Source: Pelomonas sp. Root405
GTDB lineage: Bacteria; Pseudomonadota; Gammaproteobacteria; Burkholderiales; Burkholderiaceae_C
Assembly: GCF_001425165.1 (NCBI RefSeq)
Contig: NZ_LMDU01000001.1
Coordinates: 528,075 to 592,074, forward strand
Length of the DNA: 64,000 bases
Direction of reading: 5' to 3'
In this document: positions 45,427 through 54,538 of the stretch, piece by piece
Layout of the letters: each line of letters opens with the position of its first letter
Numbering within the stretch: the first letter of the stretch is position 1
The notes under the pieces: model-generated
Told to the model about the DNA's origin: nothing
The model's input: only the letters and a program-made list of their open reading frames with translations
Database searches by the model: none
Made by a program: the position numbers and the translations under genes

Positions 45427-47004
45427 GTGCTCATCGTTCTGGGGGCGATGGCGTCTATCGCGCTTCCCATCGTCCTGTCGATTCAACTTGCACGCACGCA
45501 AGGCTTGGACGAGCAACTTGACCTGGCACGTGCGTACGCCGAAGGCCTGGTTCAACGGGCGGACGCCGCCGCGGATGGGATCGATGAAGCCGTTCACACG
45601 CTGGCGGCGATCGCGGACACGGATCGGTGTTCCGGGGCACACCTTGCCGCCATGCGGGACATCCTGGTATCCCAGAGCCACCTTCAAGTCGTGGGGGCGG
45701 TATCGGGCGACGCCATTGTTTGTTCGTCGCTGGGCCGCACGGAGCCCATTCCCATCGGCCCGGTCAGCCTCGTCACGTCAAGAGGTGTCGGCATTCGGCC
45801 CTCGGTGACGCTGCCGTTCGCGCGTGACCAGCAGTTCCTGGTGGTCGAGGCAGGCGGCTTTGTGGCGGTGCTTCGCAAGGAGCTTCTGCTGGACTTCACG
45901 ACGGTAGCGCCCGACGTCTCGCTCGCGCTGTACGCCCGTTCGACGGGGGCGACGCTGTCCGCCCGAGGGCATCTGGACGAAGATTGGGTCAAAGCGACGC
46001 GCAATGGCGCCAGCCTGGCTGCGCCGATGAATGGCTATGCAGTCGCCACCCATGCTTCACGCCGCTACGAGACGGGCGCCATCGCGGCCATTCCACTGGA
46101 CCATGCGCATCAACGCTCGGTTCGGTTCGGGATGGTCCTCGTGCCCGTCGGCCTTCTGGCGGGGGTGTGCCTGGCCGGGGCTTTCCTGTATCTCTCGAAG
46201 CTGCGCTTGCGCCCAGCCACCGGCATCAAGCTGGCATTGCAGCGACGCGAGTTCTTCATGGCGTACCAGCCGGTCGTCGAACTCGCGACCGGACGGTGGA
46301 TTGGCGCTGAGGCCCTGATTCGGTGGCGGCGGCCGAACGGCGAGATCGTCCGGCCAGATCTCTTCATTCCCATTGCCGAAGAGTCAGGTCTGATCGTCCA
46401 GATCACGCAGCGCGTGATGGAACTGATCGGACGTGACGCGAACCGTCTGTTCGGCGCGTTTCCGGATTTCCATATCGCGATCAACCTGTCCGCGGCTGAC
46501 CTGCACGACATCGACATGCCCCAGCGCCTCAGGCGGCTCGCGGCCAAGACGGGAGCACAGAACAGCAACCTGATCGCCGAGGTGACGGAACGAGCCTTTG
46601 TGCAGGTTGACCGGGCAAGAAGCGTGTTGAGCGAGCTTCACCAGTTCGGGGTCGACATAGCCATCGACGATTTCGGGACGGGCTATTCCAGCCTGGCGCA
46701 CCTGGAGAGCCTGAAACTCGACTATCTGAAGATCGACAAGTCGTTCGTCGATTCGCTCGCCACCGAGTCCGTCACCCGCCACGTCATCGATCACATCATC
46801 GAGATGGCGAAGTCGCTCGACTTGAAGATGATTGCGGAAGGCGTCGAGACCGAAGCTCAAGCGCAATTCCTTCGCGAGCACGGTGTCCAGTACGCGCAAG
46901 GGTGGCTGTTCGGAAAGCCGATTGCCTTCAGAGAGCTGGTCGACAGGCTCAAGCTCCAGAGCCTCGATCCGGAACTTCCTTGCCTAACGGCTCAACGCCC
47001 GTGA
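45427..47004 (+). CDS. CSS-motif EAL-domain c-di-GMP phosphodiesterase
   Basis: A 525-residue membrane protein from the first available start (GTG). A membrane helix at about 1-20, a periplasmic CSS-motif domain (IVCSSLGRTEPIPIG, and another Cys in TDRCSGAHLAAM), a second helix at about 235-260 and a C-terminal EAL domain are present. Active-site motifs are intact: EALIRW (the EAL Glu), the Asn in INLSAADL, EVTERAF, IDDFGTGYSSL, LKIDKSFV and AEGVETEAQ. CSS-type phosphodiesterases are controlled by periplasmic disulfide state. Whether it is expressed is uncertain because of the upstream amber codon. It overlaps the next, convergent cyclase gene by 21 bases. Confidence 0.83.
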   Translation: MLIVLGAMASIALPIVLSIQLARTQGLDEQLDLARAYAEGLVQRADAAADGIDEAVHTLAAIADTDRCSGAHLAAMRDILVSQSHLQVVGAVSGDAIVCSSLGRTEPIPIGPVSLVTSRGVGIRPSVTLPFARDQQFLVVEAGGFVAVLRKELLLDFTTVAPDVSLALYARSTGATLSARGHLDEDWVKATRNGASLAAPMNGYAVATHASRRYETGAIAAIPLDHAHQRSVRFGMVLVPVGLLAGVCLAGAFLYLSKLRLRPATGIKLALQRREFFMAYQPVVELATGRWIGAEALIRWRRPNGEIVRPDLFIPIAEESGLIVQITQRVMELIGRDANRLFGAFPDFHIAINLSAADLHDIDMPQRLRRLAAKTGAQNSNLIAEVTERAFVQVDRARSVLSELHQFGVDIAIDDFGTGYSSLAHLESLKLDYLKIDKSFVDSLATESVTRHVIDHIIEMAKSLDLKMIAEGVETEAQAQFLREHGVQYAQGWLFGKPIAFRELVDRLKLQSLDPELPCLTAQRP

Positions 47005-49674
47005 CCGCCCCGCGCGCTTGTTGGCGAACATGGCTTCGTCGGCATGCCGCATCAGCGCATCGGGCGTGCGGCCGTCGGTCGGGAAGTGGGCCAGGCCCAG
47101 GCTGCTGCCCACGGCCACCTGTTCGCCGGAGCTCAGCGTGACCGGCTGGCTCAGCGCATCGAGCAGCCGGCCCAGCACGGGCTCGGCATCGGCCGGCGCC
47201 TGTTGCGGCGTCAGCAGCACGACGAACTCGTCACCACCCAGCCGGGCCACGGTGTCGCTGGCGCGCAGGCCGGCGTGCAGGCGCGACGAGACGGCCTTGA
47301 GCACCTCGTCGCCGGCATCGTGGCCGTGGTTGTCGTTGATCTGCTTGAAGCCGTTGAGATCGAGATAGGCCAGCGCAAACACATGGCCGTTGCGCTCCGC
47401 GCCGGCAATGGCCTGCTTCAGGCGGTCACCCAGCAGCAGGCGGTTGGGCAGGCCGGTCAGCGCGTCGTGCAGGGCTGCGCGCTCCATGCGCGCCTCGTGG
47501 GCCTTGCTCTGCGTGATGTCGACCATCATCCACAGTGATTCGCCGCCCCGATCACCGGATGCACCGGACAGCTCCACGCCGGACAGGTCCACCCAGATCA
47601 ACGTGCCGTCCTTGCGGCGCATCTGCAACTGCGTGCGGAAGCGCCCGCCCGCCCTGAGCTGCGGGTATGCCAGCGCGCCGAGGGTCGCATAGGCGGTGTC
47701 GTCGGGATAGAGCAGGCGTGCAGGCTGGCCGAGCAGCTCGCCGTCGTCATAGCCGAACATGCGCTCCAGCGCATGGTTGCGCCAGACGGTCATGCGGTCG
47801 CGCAGCTTGGCGATGCCCACCAGGTCGCTCTCCAGCATGGCCTCCTGGTCCAGCGTCAGCTGGTGCAGCTGCAGGCGGATGCGATAGGTCTCGCTGATAT
47901 CGAACATCACCGAGCGGCCGCGCAGGAACTCGCCCTCAGCGCCATAGACAGCCGTGGCCGACAGGCTGACGCGCCGCATTTCGCCATGGCGGCCGGTGAT
48001 GTTGAACTCCAGCCCCGAGATGCGGCCGTCCTGCTTCAGGCCTGCATAAGCCTGGGCGAACAGCAGGCGGCCCTCTTCGTCGAAGAAGTCGGCCGGGCCG
48101 GCCTTGCCGACGAGCTGCTCGGCTGTGCAGCCCAGCCATTTCAGGCCGAGGGCATTGATCTGCAGGAAGCGAGCGTCGGGGTCCAGCGAGTAATAGGCGC
48201 AGGGCGCGTTGTCGTAGAGGTCCTGCAGGCTGGCGCGCGCCTCGTCGGCCTGGGCCTGCAGGGCCTTGCGCGCCGTGATGTCGGACTCGATGCTCATGAA
48301 GCCGGTAAGTTCGCCAGCCTCGTCGCGCAGCGGCTGGATCTCGATCTGCACCCAGTAGTCGCGGCCGTCCTTGCGGCGCTGCAGCAGTTCGGCCTCGCAG
48401 CCCAGGCCCACGTTCATCGACTCGCGCATGCCGTGCACCGTGTCGGCATGGGTCCGCTCGGAATGCAGCAGATCGCTGGGCTGGCGTCCCAGCGCCTCGG
48501 CCGGCGTGTAGCCGCTGATGCGCGTGAAACCGTCGTTGACCCAGGTGATGCGACGCTCGCCGTCGGTGATCATCACGGCGTTCGTCGTGTGGCTGGCCAC
48601 TGTCGCCAGCCGGGCCAGGTCCGCCGTCATGCCGCGTGCGATGCGCTCGGCGCGTGACCGCCCGGCGGCCAGCAGGTAGACCGTGATCGCGAGCAACACG
48701 CTCAGCAGCGCGCCGCCCAGCTCCACGCCCAGGCCCGACAGACCCAGCAGGCGCTGGGTGGCTTCTCGCGTCAGGGCGGCTTCAAGGCGGAACTCGCGCC
48801 CGGCCGTCGTGAAGTGGGTGGCACTCGCCGTGGGCGCATCTTCAAGTACAAAGTCGACCGTCTCGGTCAATGGCAAGGCTGCGCCATCGTGCATGGCCAG
48901 CAAGGGGTGGAACTCGCTGTCCAGGCCACGCACCGACAGCTTGAGGTCCAGCAGCGCCGCCGCGGGCTCGGCAACGCCATGCAGCAGGTCCTTGGCCACC
49001 AGCGGCGCATACAGCAGCCCGAGCAGCGCCGCCCGACGGTCGGCCGGTGCGCCTGGGTCATGCCCCTGCCTGTAGACCGGCACCAGCAGCAGGAAGCCGG
49101 GCCCCTTGAGCGGGTCATGGACCAGGCGCACCGAGCTGGAGAGCGTCTCCTCACCGCTGTCGATGGCTTGTTCGATGGCCTGGCGGCGCACCGGGTCGGC
49201 GCCCGAGTCCAGCCCCCAGGCGGAGAAGTTGCGCGAGAACGGCGAGATCTGCGTGACGATGTAGAGCGTCTCGTTGGTGCCTGAGCCATGCACGCGGAAC
49301 TGCGTGGCGCCGTCGCGCTGGCGGGCGGCGACAAAGCGGTCCAGGTCGCGGCGCGCCACCCGCTCGATGAGACCGAAACCACGCACGCCGGGGAACTCCT
49401 TGGCCAGGTCGCGCGATTCGACGTAGGCGTCAAAGGCGGCGCGGGTCACCTTGCCCTCCAGCGCTGCGAGAGCGCCGCGTGCACCCTTGAGGCCGTAGAC
49501 GGGCATGGTCAGGCGCTTGACGAGGTCGGCCTGCAGCCGCTCCACCTGGCGCTCCTGCAGCGTGCGCGCCTCGGCGGCGGCGCGTTGCTGCTGCCAGATC
49601 GCCGCGCCGGCAGTCAGCGCCAGCCCAAGGGACAACACCGCGGCAGCAGCTACCCACGCCGTCGTGCTGACCAT
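46984..49674 (-). CDS. CHASE/PAS sensor diguanylate cyclase
   Basis: An 896-residue protein predicted to make c-di-GMP. A membrane helix (about 5-25) leads to a periplasmic CHASE domain (TLYIVTQISPFSRNFSAWGL, SSSVRLVHDPLKGPGFLLLV). A second helix lies near 335-355. Three PAS/PAC domains follow (for example ERRITWVNDGFTRISGYTP) and then a GGDEF domain with ARLGGDEFVVLLTPQQ. RASD, five residues before it, is an RxxD inhibitory site. I chose MVSTTAWVAAAA as the start, placing the helix at the N-terminus. Its 3' end overlaps the EAL phosphodiesterase gene by 21 bases, opposite strand. Confidence 0.9.
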   Translation of the reverse strand: MVSTTAWVAAAAVLSLGLALTAGAAIWQQQRAAAEARTLQERQVERLQADLVKRLTMPVYGLKGARGALAALEGKVTRAAFDAYVESRDLAKEFPGVRGFGLIERVARRDLDRFVAARQRDGATQFRVHGSGTNETLYIVTQISPFSRNFSAWGLDSGADPVRRQAIEQAIDSGEETLSSSVRLVHDPLKGPGFLLLVPVYRQGHDPGAPADRRAALLGLLYAPLVAKDLLHGVAEPAAALLDLKLSVRGLDSEFHPLLAMHDGAALPLTETVDFVLEDAPTASATHFTTAGREFRLEAALTREATQRLLGLSGLGVELGGALLSVLLAITVYLLAAGRSRAERIARGMTADLARLATVASHTTNAVMITDGERRITWVNDGFTRISGYTPAEALGRQPSDLLHSERTHADTVHGMRESMNVGLGCEAELLQRRKDGRDYWVQIEIQPLRDEAGELTGFMSIESDITARKALQAQADEARASLQDLYDNAPCAYYSLDPDARFLQINALGLKWLGCTAEQLVGKAGPADFFDEEGRLLFAQAYAGLKQDGRISGLEFNITGRHGEMRRVSLSATAVYGAEGEFLRGRSVMFDISETYRIRLQLHQLTLDQEAMLESDLVGIAKLRDRMTVWRNHALERMFGYDDGELLGQPARLLYPDDTAYATLGALAYPQLRAGGRFRTQLQMRRKDGTLIWVDLSGVELSGASGDRGGESLWMMVDITQSKAHEARMERAALHDALTGLPNRLLLGDRLKQAIAGAERNGHVFALAYLDLNGFKQINDNHGHDAGDEVLKAVSSRLHAGLRASDTVARLGGDEFVVLLTPQQAPADAEPVLGRLLDALSQPVTLSSGEQVAVGSSLGLAHFPTDGRTPDALMRHADEAMFANKRAGRSRALSR

Positions 49675-49812
49675 CTCTGGCCCGGTATAGCCGTCTCCGA
49701 TGCGCAAGTTGCCTCTTTCGTCGCTTGGTTCTTTTGGCGCACGGGGATTGAAGCATGCCCGGCTGACGCCGTCAGCCCCGGCACCGCGCCGGCCCGCGCA
49801 CAATCTCCGGCC

Positions 49813-50358
49813 ATGCAGCTATTTCTGACCCAGGCCCGCGCCAACCGCCTGGCGAACCGGCGACTGCTCGCCGCCGTGGCCGCGTTGCCTGACGCCGAGT
49901 TCCATGCACCCCGCACCAGCTTCTTCCCCAGCCTGGCGCTGACCTTGAACCATGTGCTGGCCGTGGACCATTACTACCTCGCCGCCCTGCATAGCGACCC
50001 AGCCATGGTGAAGGTGTGGTCGGGCTATGTGCCGGCCGGAACGGCGTCCGAACTGGCGGCGCGGCAGGACGACAGCGACCAGCGGCTGATCGACTTCTGC
50101 GCCAACCTCGCGCCGGACGACGCCGAGCGCATCGTCGCCTTCGACCGCGGCGCCGGCATCGCGGCCGGGCCGCGGGAACCGGTGTGGCGCGTGCTGGCTC
50201 ACCTCTTCATGCACCAGACCCACCACCGTGGGCAGGCCCATGCGATGTTGTCCGGGACGGCGGTCAAGCCGCCGCAGCTGGACGACTTCATCCTGCTGGG
50301 GGATTCGGTGCACCGTGGGGGCGACATGCTGGCCCTGGGGTGGGAGGAGCCTGTGTGA
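49813..50358 (+). CDS. DinB-family metal-binding protein
   Basis: A 181-residue four-helix protein of the DinB/YfiT type. The metal-binding histidines are in LALTLNHVLAVDHYYLAAL and VLAHLFMHQTHHRGQAHAML, spaced as in DinB proteins. Members include thiol-dependent transferases and DNA-damage-inducible proteins of unknown role; activity here cannot be assigned. It begins 139 bases upstream of the divergent cyclase's region and converges on the indolepyruvate oxidoreductase gene with a 24-base gap. Confidence 0.88.
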   Translation: MQLFLTQARANRLANRRLLAAVAALPDAEFHAPRTSFFPSLALTLNHVLAVDHYYLAALHSDPAMVKVWSGYVPAGTASELAARQDDSDQRLIDFCANLAPDDAERIVAFDRGAGIAAGPREPVWRVLAHLFMHQTHHRGQAHAMLSGTAVKPPQLDDFILLGDSVHRGGDMLALGWEEPV

Positions 50359-50382
50359 AGCAGGAACGAACCTGCTGGGCGA

Positions 50383-53300
50383 TCACAGCTCCGCCACACC
50401 CTTGACCCGGACCGGCATCGCCACCGGCTGCGCAGCCACCTCGACCGCGCGGCCGTGGAAGCGGTCCAGCAGCGTCTGCCACTGCTGCTTCACCGCGACG
50501 ACGTTGGCGTGCTTCACATGGCCGTAGCCGCGGATCTTCTCGGGCAGGCGGGCGAGGTCGACGGCGGCGTTGAGCTTGTCGGCCGTCAGCGAGGCCAGGA
50601 TCTCGTCGATCAACGCCTCGTAGTCAGCGATCAGCTGCCGCTCCATGCGGCGCTCCTCGGTCTTGCCGAAGAGGTCGAGCGCCGTTCCGCGCAGGCCCTT
50701 CAACTTCGCCAGCCACTTGAAGGCGGTGAAGGTCCACGAGCCCAGCTCGATCTTCTTCGCGCGGCCATCGGCACCGGGCCTGGAGATCAGCGGCGGTGCG
50801 AGGTGGAAGCTCAGGCGCTCCCAGTTCTCGAACTGGTCCTTCATCGCCTTCTCGAAGCGGCCATCGGTGTACAGGCGCGCCACTTCGTACTCGTCCTTGA
50901 TGGCCAGCAGCTTGGCGTAGTAGCGCGCCACGGCCTGGGTCAGGCGCTGGCCCTTGCCGAGCTTGGACTCTGCCGCGCGCACGCGGTCGACCAGCGTCCG
51001 GTAGCGCTGGGCATAGGCCGCGTCTTGATAGTCGGTCAGGAATTTGACGCGCCGCTCGATCAGGCCGTCAGGCCCGTCGAGCTGGTCGAAGTTGAAAAGC
51101 TTGACGACGTTGACGTCGCCAGCCAGGCGTGCAATGGCGTCGGGCGCGGCGATGGCCAGGCGGCCGAGCGCGAAAGCGGTCTTGTTGGCCTCGGCCGCCA
51201 CACCGTTGAGTTCGATGGCGCGCATCAACGCGGCCTCGCTGACGGGGATGAGACCACGCTGCCAGCAGGCGCCCAGCATGATGATGTTGCTGGGCAAGGT
51301 GTCGCCCATCAGTTGCTTGGCAATGTCCTGCGCATCCACGGTTTCCAGCGCACCCTGCTCGCCGACAGCGAACTTCATCTTGGCCAGCAGCGAGTCGCCC
51401 TGCAGTGACGCATCCGGGTTGCGCACGAAGCCGGCGGTCGGCAGCTCGTGCGTGTTGGCCAGGATGACGGTACGGCCGGCCTTCACCGTGCCCAGTGCAT
51501 CGGGCGATGCGCCCACCACCATGTCGCAGGCCAGCAGCACGTCGGCCTGCTGCGTGTCGATGCGCACCTGGTTGAGCAGGTCCAGCGTCGGCGCCACGCG
51601 CACGAAGCTCAGCACCGCGCCGCCCTTTTGTGCAAAACCCATGAAGTCCAGCACCGAGGCCTGCTTGCCTTCCAGATGCGCGGCCATCGTGACGAGCGCG
51701 CCGACCGTGACGACGCCGGTGCCGCCGACACCGGTGACCAGCAGGTCGAATGGGCCCGTCCACTGCCACGTCGCCGGGGGCGTGATGGCGGCCAGCTCGC
51801 GCGCCAGGTCCTGCGCCGTGTAGCTGGCGCCAGCCTTCTTCTTCAACACGGGTTCGTGCACCGACACGAAGCTCGGGCAGAAGCCGTTCACGCAGGAGAA
51901 GTCCTTGTTGCAGCTGGACTGCTCGATGGCGCGCTTGCGGCCCCAGTCGGTCTCGACTGGCACGACGCTCAGGCAGTTGCTGGCCACGCCGCAGTCACCG
52001 CAGCCTTCGCAGACCGCCTCGTTGATGAAGATGCGCTTGGGCGGGTCGGCGAACTCCTTCTTCTTGCGGCGGCGACGCTTCTCCGCGGCGCAGGTCTGGT
52101 CGTAGATCAACGCCGTGACGCCTTCTATTTCTCGAAGCTCGCGCTGCACGGCATCCATCTCGCTGCGGTCGTGGAAGGTGGTGCCGGCGGGGAACTGGCC
52201 GTGATGGCCGTCGTACTTGTCGATCTCGTCGGACACGACGCAAAGCCGCCGTACGCCCTCGGCCTCCACCTGCCGCGCAATCTGCGGCACGCTGGTCTGG
52301 CCGTCCACGGGCTGGCCGCCGGTCATCGCGACGGCGTCGTTGTAGAGGATCTTGTAAGTGATGTTGGTCCGGGCCGCGATGGCCTGGCGGATGGCGAGGT
52401 AGCCCGAGTGGTAGTAGGTGCCGTCGCCCAGGTTCTGGAAGACGTGCTTCTCCTTTGTGAAGCGCGACTGCGCCGCCCAGTCCACGCCTTCGGCGCCCAT
52501 CTGGATGAGGCCGGACGTGCCACGCTCCATCCAGCTCGCCATGAAGTGGCAGCCGATGCCGGCCAGCGCGCGCGAGCCTTCGGGCAATTTCGTCGACGTG
52601 TTGTGCGGGCAGCCCGAGCAGAAATACGGCTGGCGGCGCACGCCGTCGGCGGCGTTGCTCAGCAGGCAGGGCGTCAGGAAGTCAACGACGAGATGGCGGC
52701 GGTCCAGCGCGGGGTTGAGACGCGCCAGCCAGTCGGCCACCGTGCCCATGATGCGGCTAGGGCGCAGCTCGCCGAGGGCGCTCAGCACGGCAGCGCCTTT
52801 CTCATCGGTCTTGCCGACAACGCGCGGGCGTTGGAAGTCGGGCAGGTGGTAGAGCAGCTCCTTGATCTGCCGCTCGACGACCGGGCCCTTCTCCTCGATG
52901 ACCAGCACGTCGGTCAGGTTGCTGCAGAACTCGACGATGCGCGTCGGCTCCAGCGGGAACACCAGACCCACCTTGTAGACACGCACGCCGGCCGCGGCCA
53001 GCGCGTTCGGGTCCAGGTCGAGCCGGCGCAGCACTTCCATGAAGTCGTAGTGCGCCTTGCCGACCGTCACGATGCCGAGCGTGGCGGCGGGGCTGGTGAC
53101 GATGTGCTTGTCGATGCTGTTGACCTTGGCGAAGGCGCGCACCGCGTCGAGCTTGTGCGCCAGTCGTGATTCCAGTTCGAGTGACGGCAGGTCCACCGAG
53201 CGGATGTGCAGGTCGGTCGGCGCCACGAAGTCGACCGGGTGCTCGAAGTCCAGCGCCACCGCGTCCAGGTCGACCGTCATGCCGCTCTCGACGACTTCGG

Positions 53301-53925
53301 AGATCGCCTTGAACCCGACCCAGGCGCCCGAGAAGCGGGACAGCGCCCAGCCATAGAGGCCGAACTCCAGGTATTCGGCCACGTTGGCCGGATGCACCAG
53401 CGGCATGCTCCAGGCCTGCAGCGCCTGGTCGCTCTGGTGCGGCGTGCTGCTGGACACGCAGCCGTGGTCGTCGCCGCAGACGACCAGCACGCCGCCCAGC
53501 GTGCTCGTGCCATAGACGTTGCCGTGCTTGAGCGCGTCGCCGGAGCGGTCCACTCCCGGGCCCTTGCCGTACCACATCGCAAACACGCCATCGACCGTGC
53601 GCTGCGGGTCAAGCCCGACGCGCTGCACGCCCAGGCAGGCGGTGGCGGCCAGGTCCTCGTTGATGGCAGGCAGGAACTCGACGTGGGCGGCGGCCAGGAA
53701 CTTCTTGGCCTTCCACAACTGCTGGTCCACCATGCCCAGCGGCGAGCCGCGGTAGCCGCTGACGAAGCCGGCCGTCTTCAGCCCGGCACGCTCGTCCTGT
53801 ACCTTCTGCGCGAGCAGCAGGCGCACGAGGGCCTGGGTGCCGGTCAGGAAGACCGCGCCGGTCGTTGCGGCGAGGTTGTCGCTGAGCTGGTAGGGGCGCA
53901 GGCTGGGCGTGGCAGTGGCGGACAT
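50383..53925 (-). CDS. indolepyruvate ferredoxin oxidoreductase, fused alpha and beta subunits
   Basis: A 1180-residue one-chain enzyme that oxidatively decarboxylates aryl-2-oxo acids (from aromatic or branched amino acids) to acyl-CoA, passing electrons to ferredoxin. The N-terminal part has GFVSGYRGSPLGMVDQQLW and AINEDLAATACLG. The thiamine diphosphate part has FCSGCPHNTSTKLPEGSRAL (near 438). A cysteine-rich iron-sulfur segment lies near 640 (NEAVCEGCGDCGVASNC, SSCNKDFSCVNGFCPSF). The C-terminal gamma-like part has TGVGGTGVVTVGAL. This long form is typical of proteobacteria. A divergent Lrp-type regulator 110 bases away likely controls it. Confidence 0.95.
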   Translation of the reverse strand: MSATATPSLRPYQLSDNLAATTGAVFLTGTQALVRLLLAQKVQDERAGLKTAGFVSGYRGSPLGMVDQQLWKAKKFLAAAHVEFLPAINEDLAATACLGVQRVGLDPQRTVDGVFAMWYGKGPGVDRSGDALKHGNVYGTSTLGGVLVVCGDDHGCVSSSTPHQSDQALQAWSMPLVHPANVAEYLEFGLYGWALSRFSGAWVGFKAISEVVESGMTVDLDAVALDFEHPVDFVAPTDLHIRSVDLPSLELESRLAHKLDAVRAFAKVNSIDKHIVTSPAATLGIVTVGKAHYDFMEVLRRLDLDPNALAAAGVRVYKVGLVFPLEPTRIVEFCSNLTDVLVIEEKGPVVERQIKELLYHLPDFQRPRVVGKTDEKGAAVLSALGELRPSRIMGTVADWLARLNPALDRRHLVVDFLTPCLLSNAADGVRRQPYFCSGCPHNTSTKLPEGSRALAGIGCHFMASWMERGTSGLIQMGAEGVDWAAQSRFTKEKHVFQNLGDGTYYHSGYLAIRQAIAARTNITYKILYNDAVAMTGGQPVDGQTSVPQIARQVEAEGVRRLCVVSDEIDKYDGHHGQFPAGTTFHDRSEMDAVQRELREIEGVTALIYDQTCAAEKRRRRKKKEFADPPKRIFINEAVCEGCGDCGVASNCLSVVPVETDWGRKRAIEQSSCNKDFSCVNGFCPSFVSVHEPVLKKKAGASYTAQDLARELAAITPPATWQWTGPFDLLVTGVGGTGVVTVGALVTMAAHLEGKQASVLDFMGFAQKGGAVLSFVRVAPTLDLLNQVRIDTQQADVLLACDMVVGASPDALGTVKAGRTVILANTHELPTAGFVRNPDASLQGDSLLAKMKFAVGEQGALETVDAQDIAKQLMGDTLPSNIIMLGACWQRGLIPVSEAALMRAIELNGVAAEANKTAFALGRLAIAAPDAIARLAGDVNVVKLFNFDQLDGPDGLIERRVKFLTDYQDAAYAQRYRTLVDRVRAAESKLGKGQRLTQAVARYYAKLLAIKDEYEVARLYTDGRFEKAMKDQFENWERLSFHLAPPLISRPGADGRAKKIELGSWTFTAFKWLAKLKGLRGTALDLFGKTEERRMERQLIADYEALIDEILASLTADKLNAAVDLARLPEKIRGYGHVKHANVVAVKQQWQTLLDRFHGRAVEVAAQPVAMPVRVKGVAEL

Positions 53926-53940
53926 CGGGGCTCCAGAAGA

Positions 53941-53955
53941 GGGAGAAATTCTTCC
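53941..53955. promoter_or_regulatory. Lrp-type operator candidate 1
   Basis: GGGAGAAATTCTTCC is a 15-base palindrome (6 of 7 pairs) with an A/T-rich centre, the size and form of the Lrp consensus YAGHAWATTWTDCTR. It lies 16 bases upstream of the indolepyruvate oxidoreductase start, in the gap it shares with the divergent Lrp-type gene. Confidence 0.5.
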
Positions 53956-54006
53956 GCCTAGGGCGCGGAGGAACTTGCCTCAATGCCGGTCGAATGCCGG
54001 GTCAAT

Positions 54007-54021
54007 GAGATGATTCTTCTC
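54007..54021. promoter_or_regulatory. Lrp-type operator candidate 2
   Basis: GAGATGATTCTTCTC is a second 15-base palindrome (6 of 7 pairs), sharing GAGA and ATTCTTC with candidate 1, 66 bases away (about six helical turns). It lies 15 bases before the regulator's ATG, so binding could repress its own gene. A GAAGGA ribosome site follows. Confidence 0.45.
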
Positions 54022-54035
54022 CAACTGAAGGAATT

Positions 54036-54506
54036 ATGGAAACGAACGAGTTCGACCGCGCCAGCCTGCAGATCCTCGAAGCACTGCAGACGGACGCGCG
54101 GCTGTCGGTGCAGGCCCTGGCCGAGAAGGTCGGCCTGTCCGCCACGCCGGTGTGGCGCCGCGTCAAGGAGCTGGAGGATCGCGGCGTCATCCGCAGCCAG
54201 GTCGTGCTGGTGGACCGCGAGAAGGTCGGCCTGTCCATCCTCGTGCTCGCCCATGTCAGCCTGGTGCGGCACAGCGAGGGCGCGGTGGACCAGTTCGAGC
54301 GCCTCATCGGCAGCCGGCGCGAGATCATCGAATGCCATGCCATCACGGGTGAGGCCGACTACGTCATCAAGGTGGTGGCGGCCGACATGAAGGCTTACGA
54401 CCTTTTCCTGCAGCAGCACATCTTCAAGCTGCCCGGCGTCTCCAGCGTGCGCAGCAACGTCGTGCTGCGCGAGGTCAAGTACGAAACCGCGCTGCCAGTC
54501 GGCTAA
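54036..54506 (+). CDS. Lrp/AsnC-family transcriptional regulator
   Basis: A 156-residue regulator: a helix-turn-helix (SLQILEALQTDARLSVQALAEKVGLSATPVWRRVKELEDRG) and a RAM domain (about 70-150, with IIECHAITGEADYVIKVVAADMKAYDLF). It is divergent from the indolepyruvate oxidoreductase gene, and two palindromes in the gap fit Lrp sites, so aromatic amino acids or their keto acids are plausible effectors. A GAAGGA site sits 5 bases before the ATG. Confidence 0.93.
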   Translation: METNEFDRASLQILEALQTDARLSVQALAEKVGLSATPVWRRVKELEDRGVIRSQVVLVDREKVGLSILVLAHVSLVRHSEGAVDQFERLIGSRREIIECHAITGEADYVIKVVAADMKAYDLFLQQHIFKLPGVSSVRSNVVLREVKYETALPVG

Positions 54507-54538
54507 CCTTGGCGGCGGCAACGCTAACGACCCAAGAC

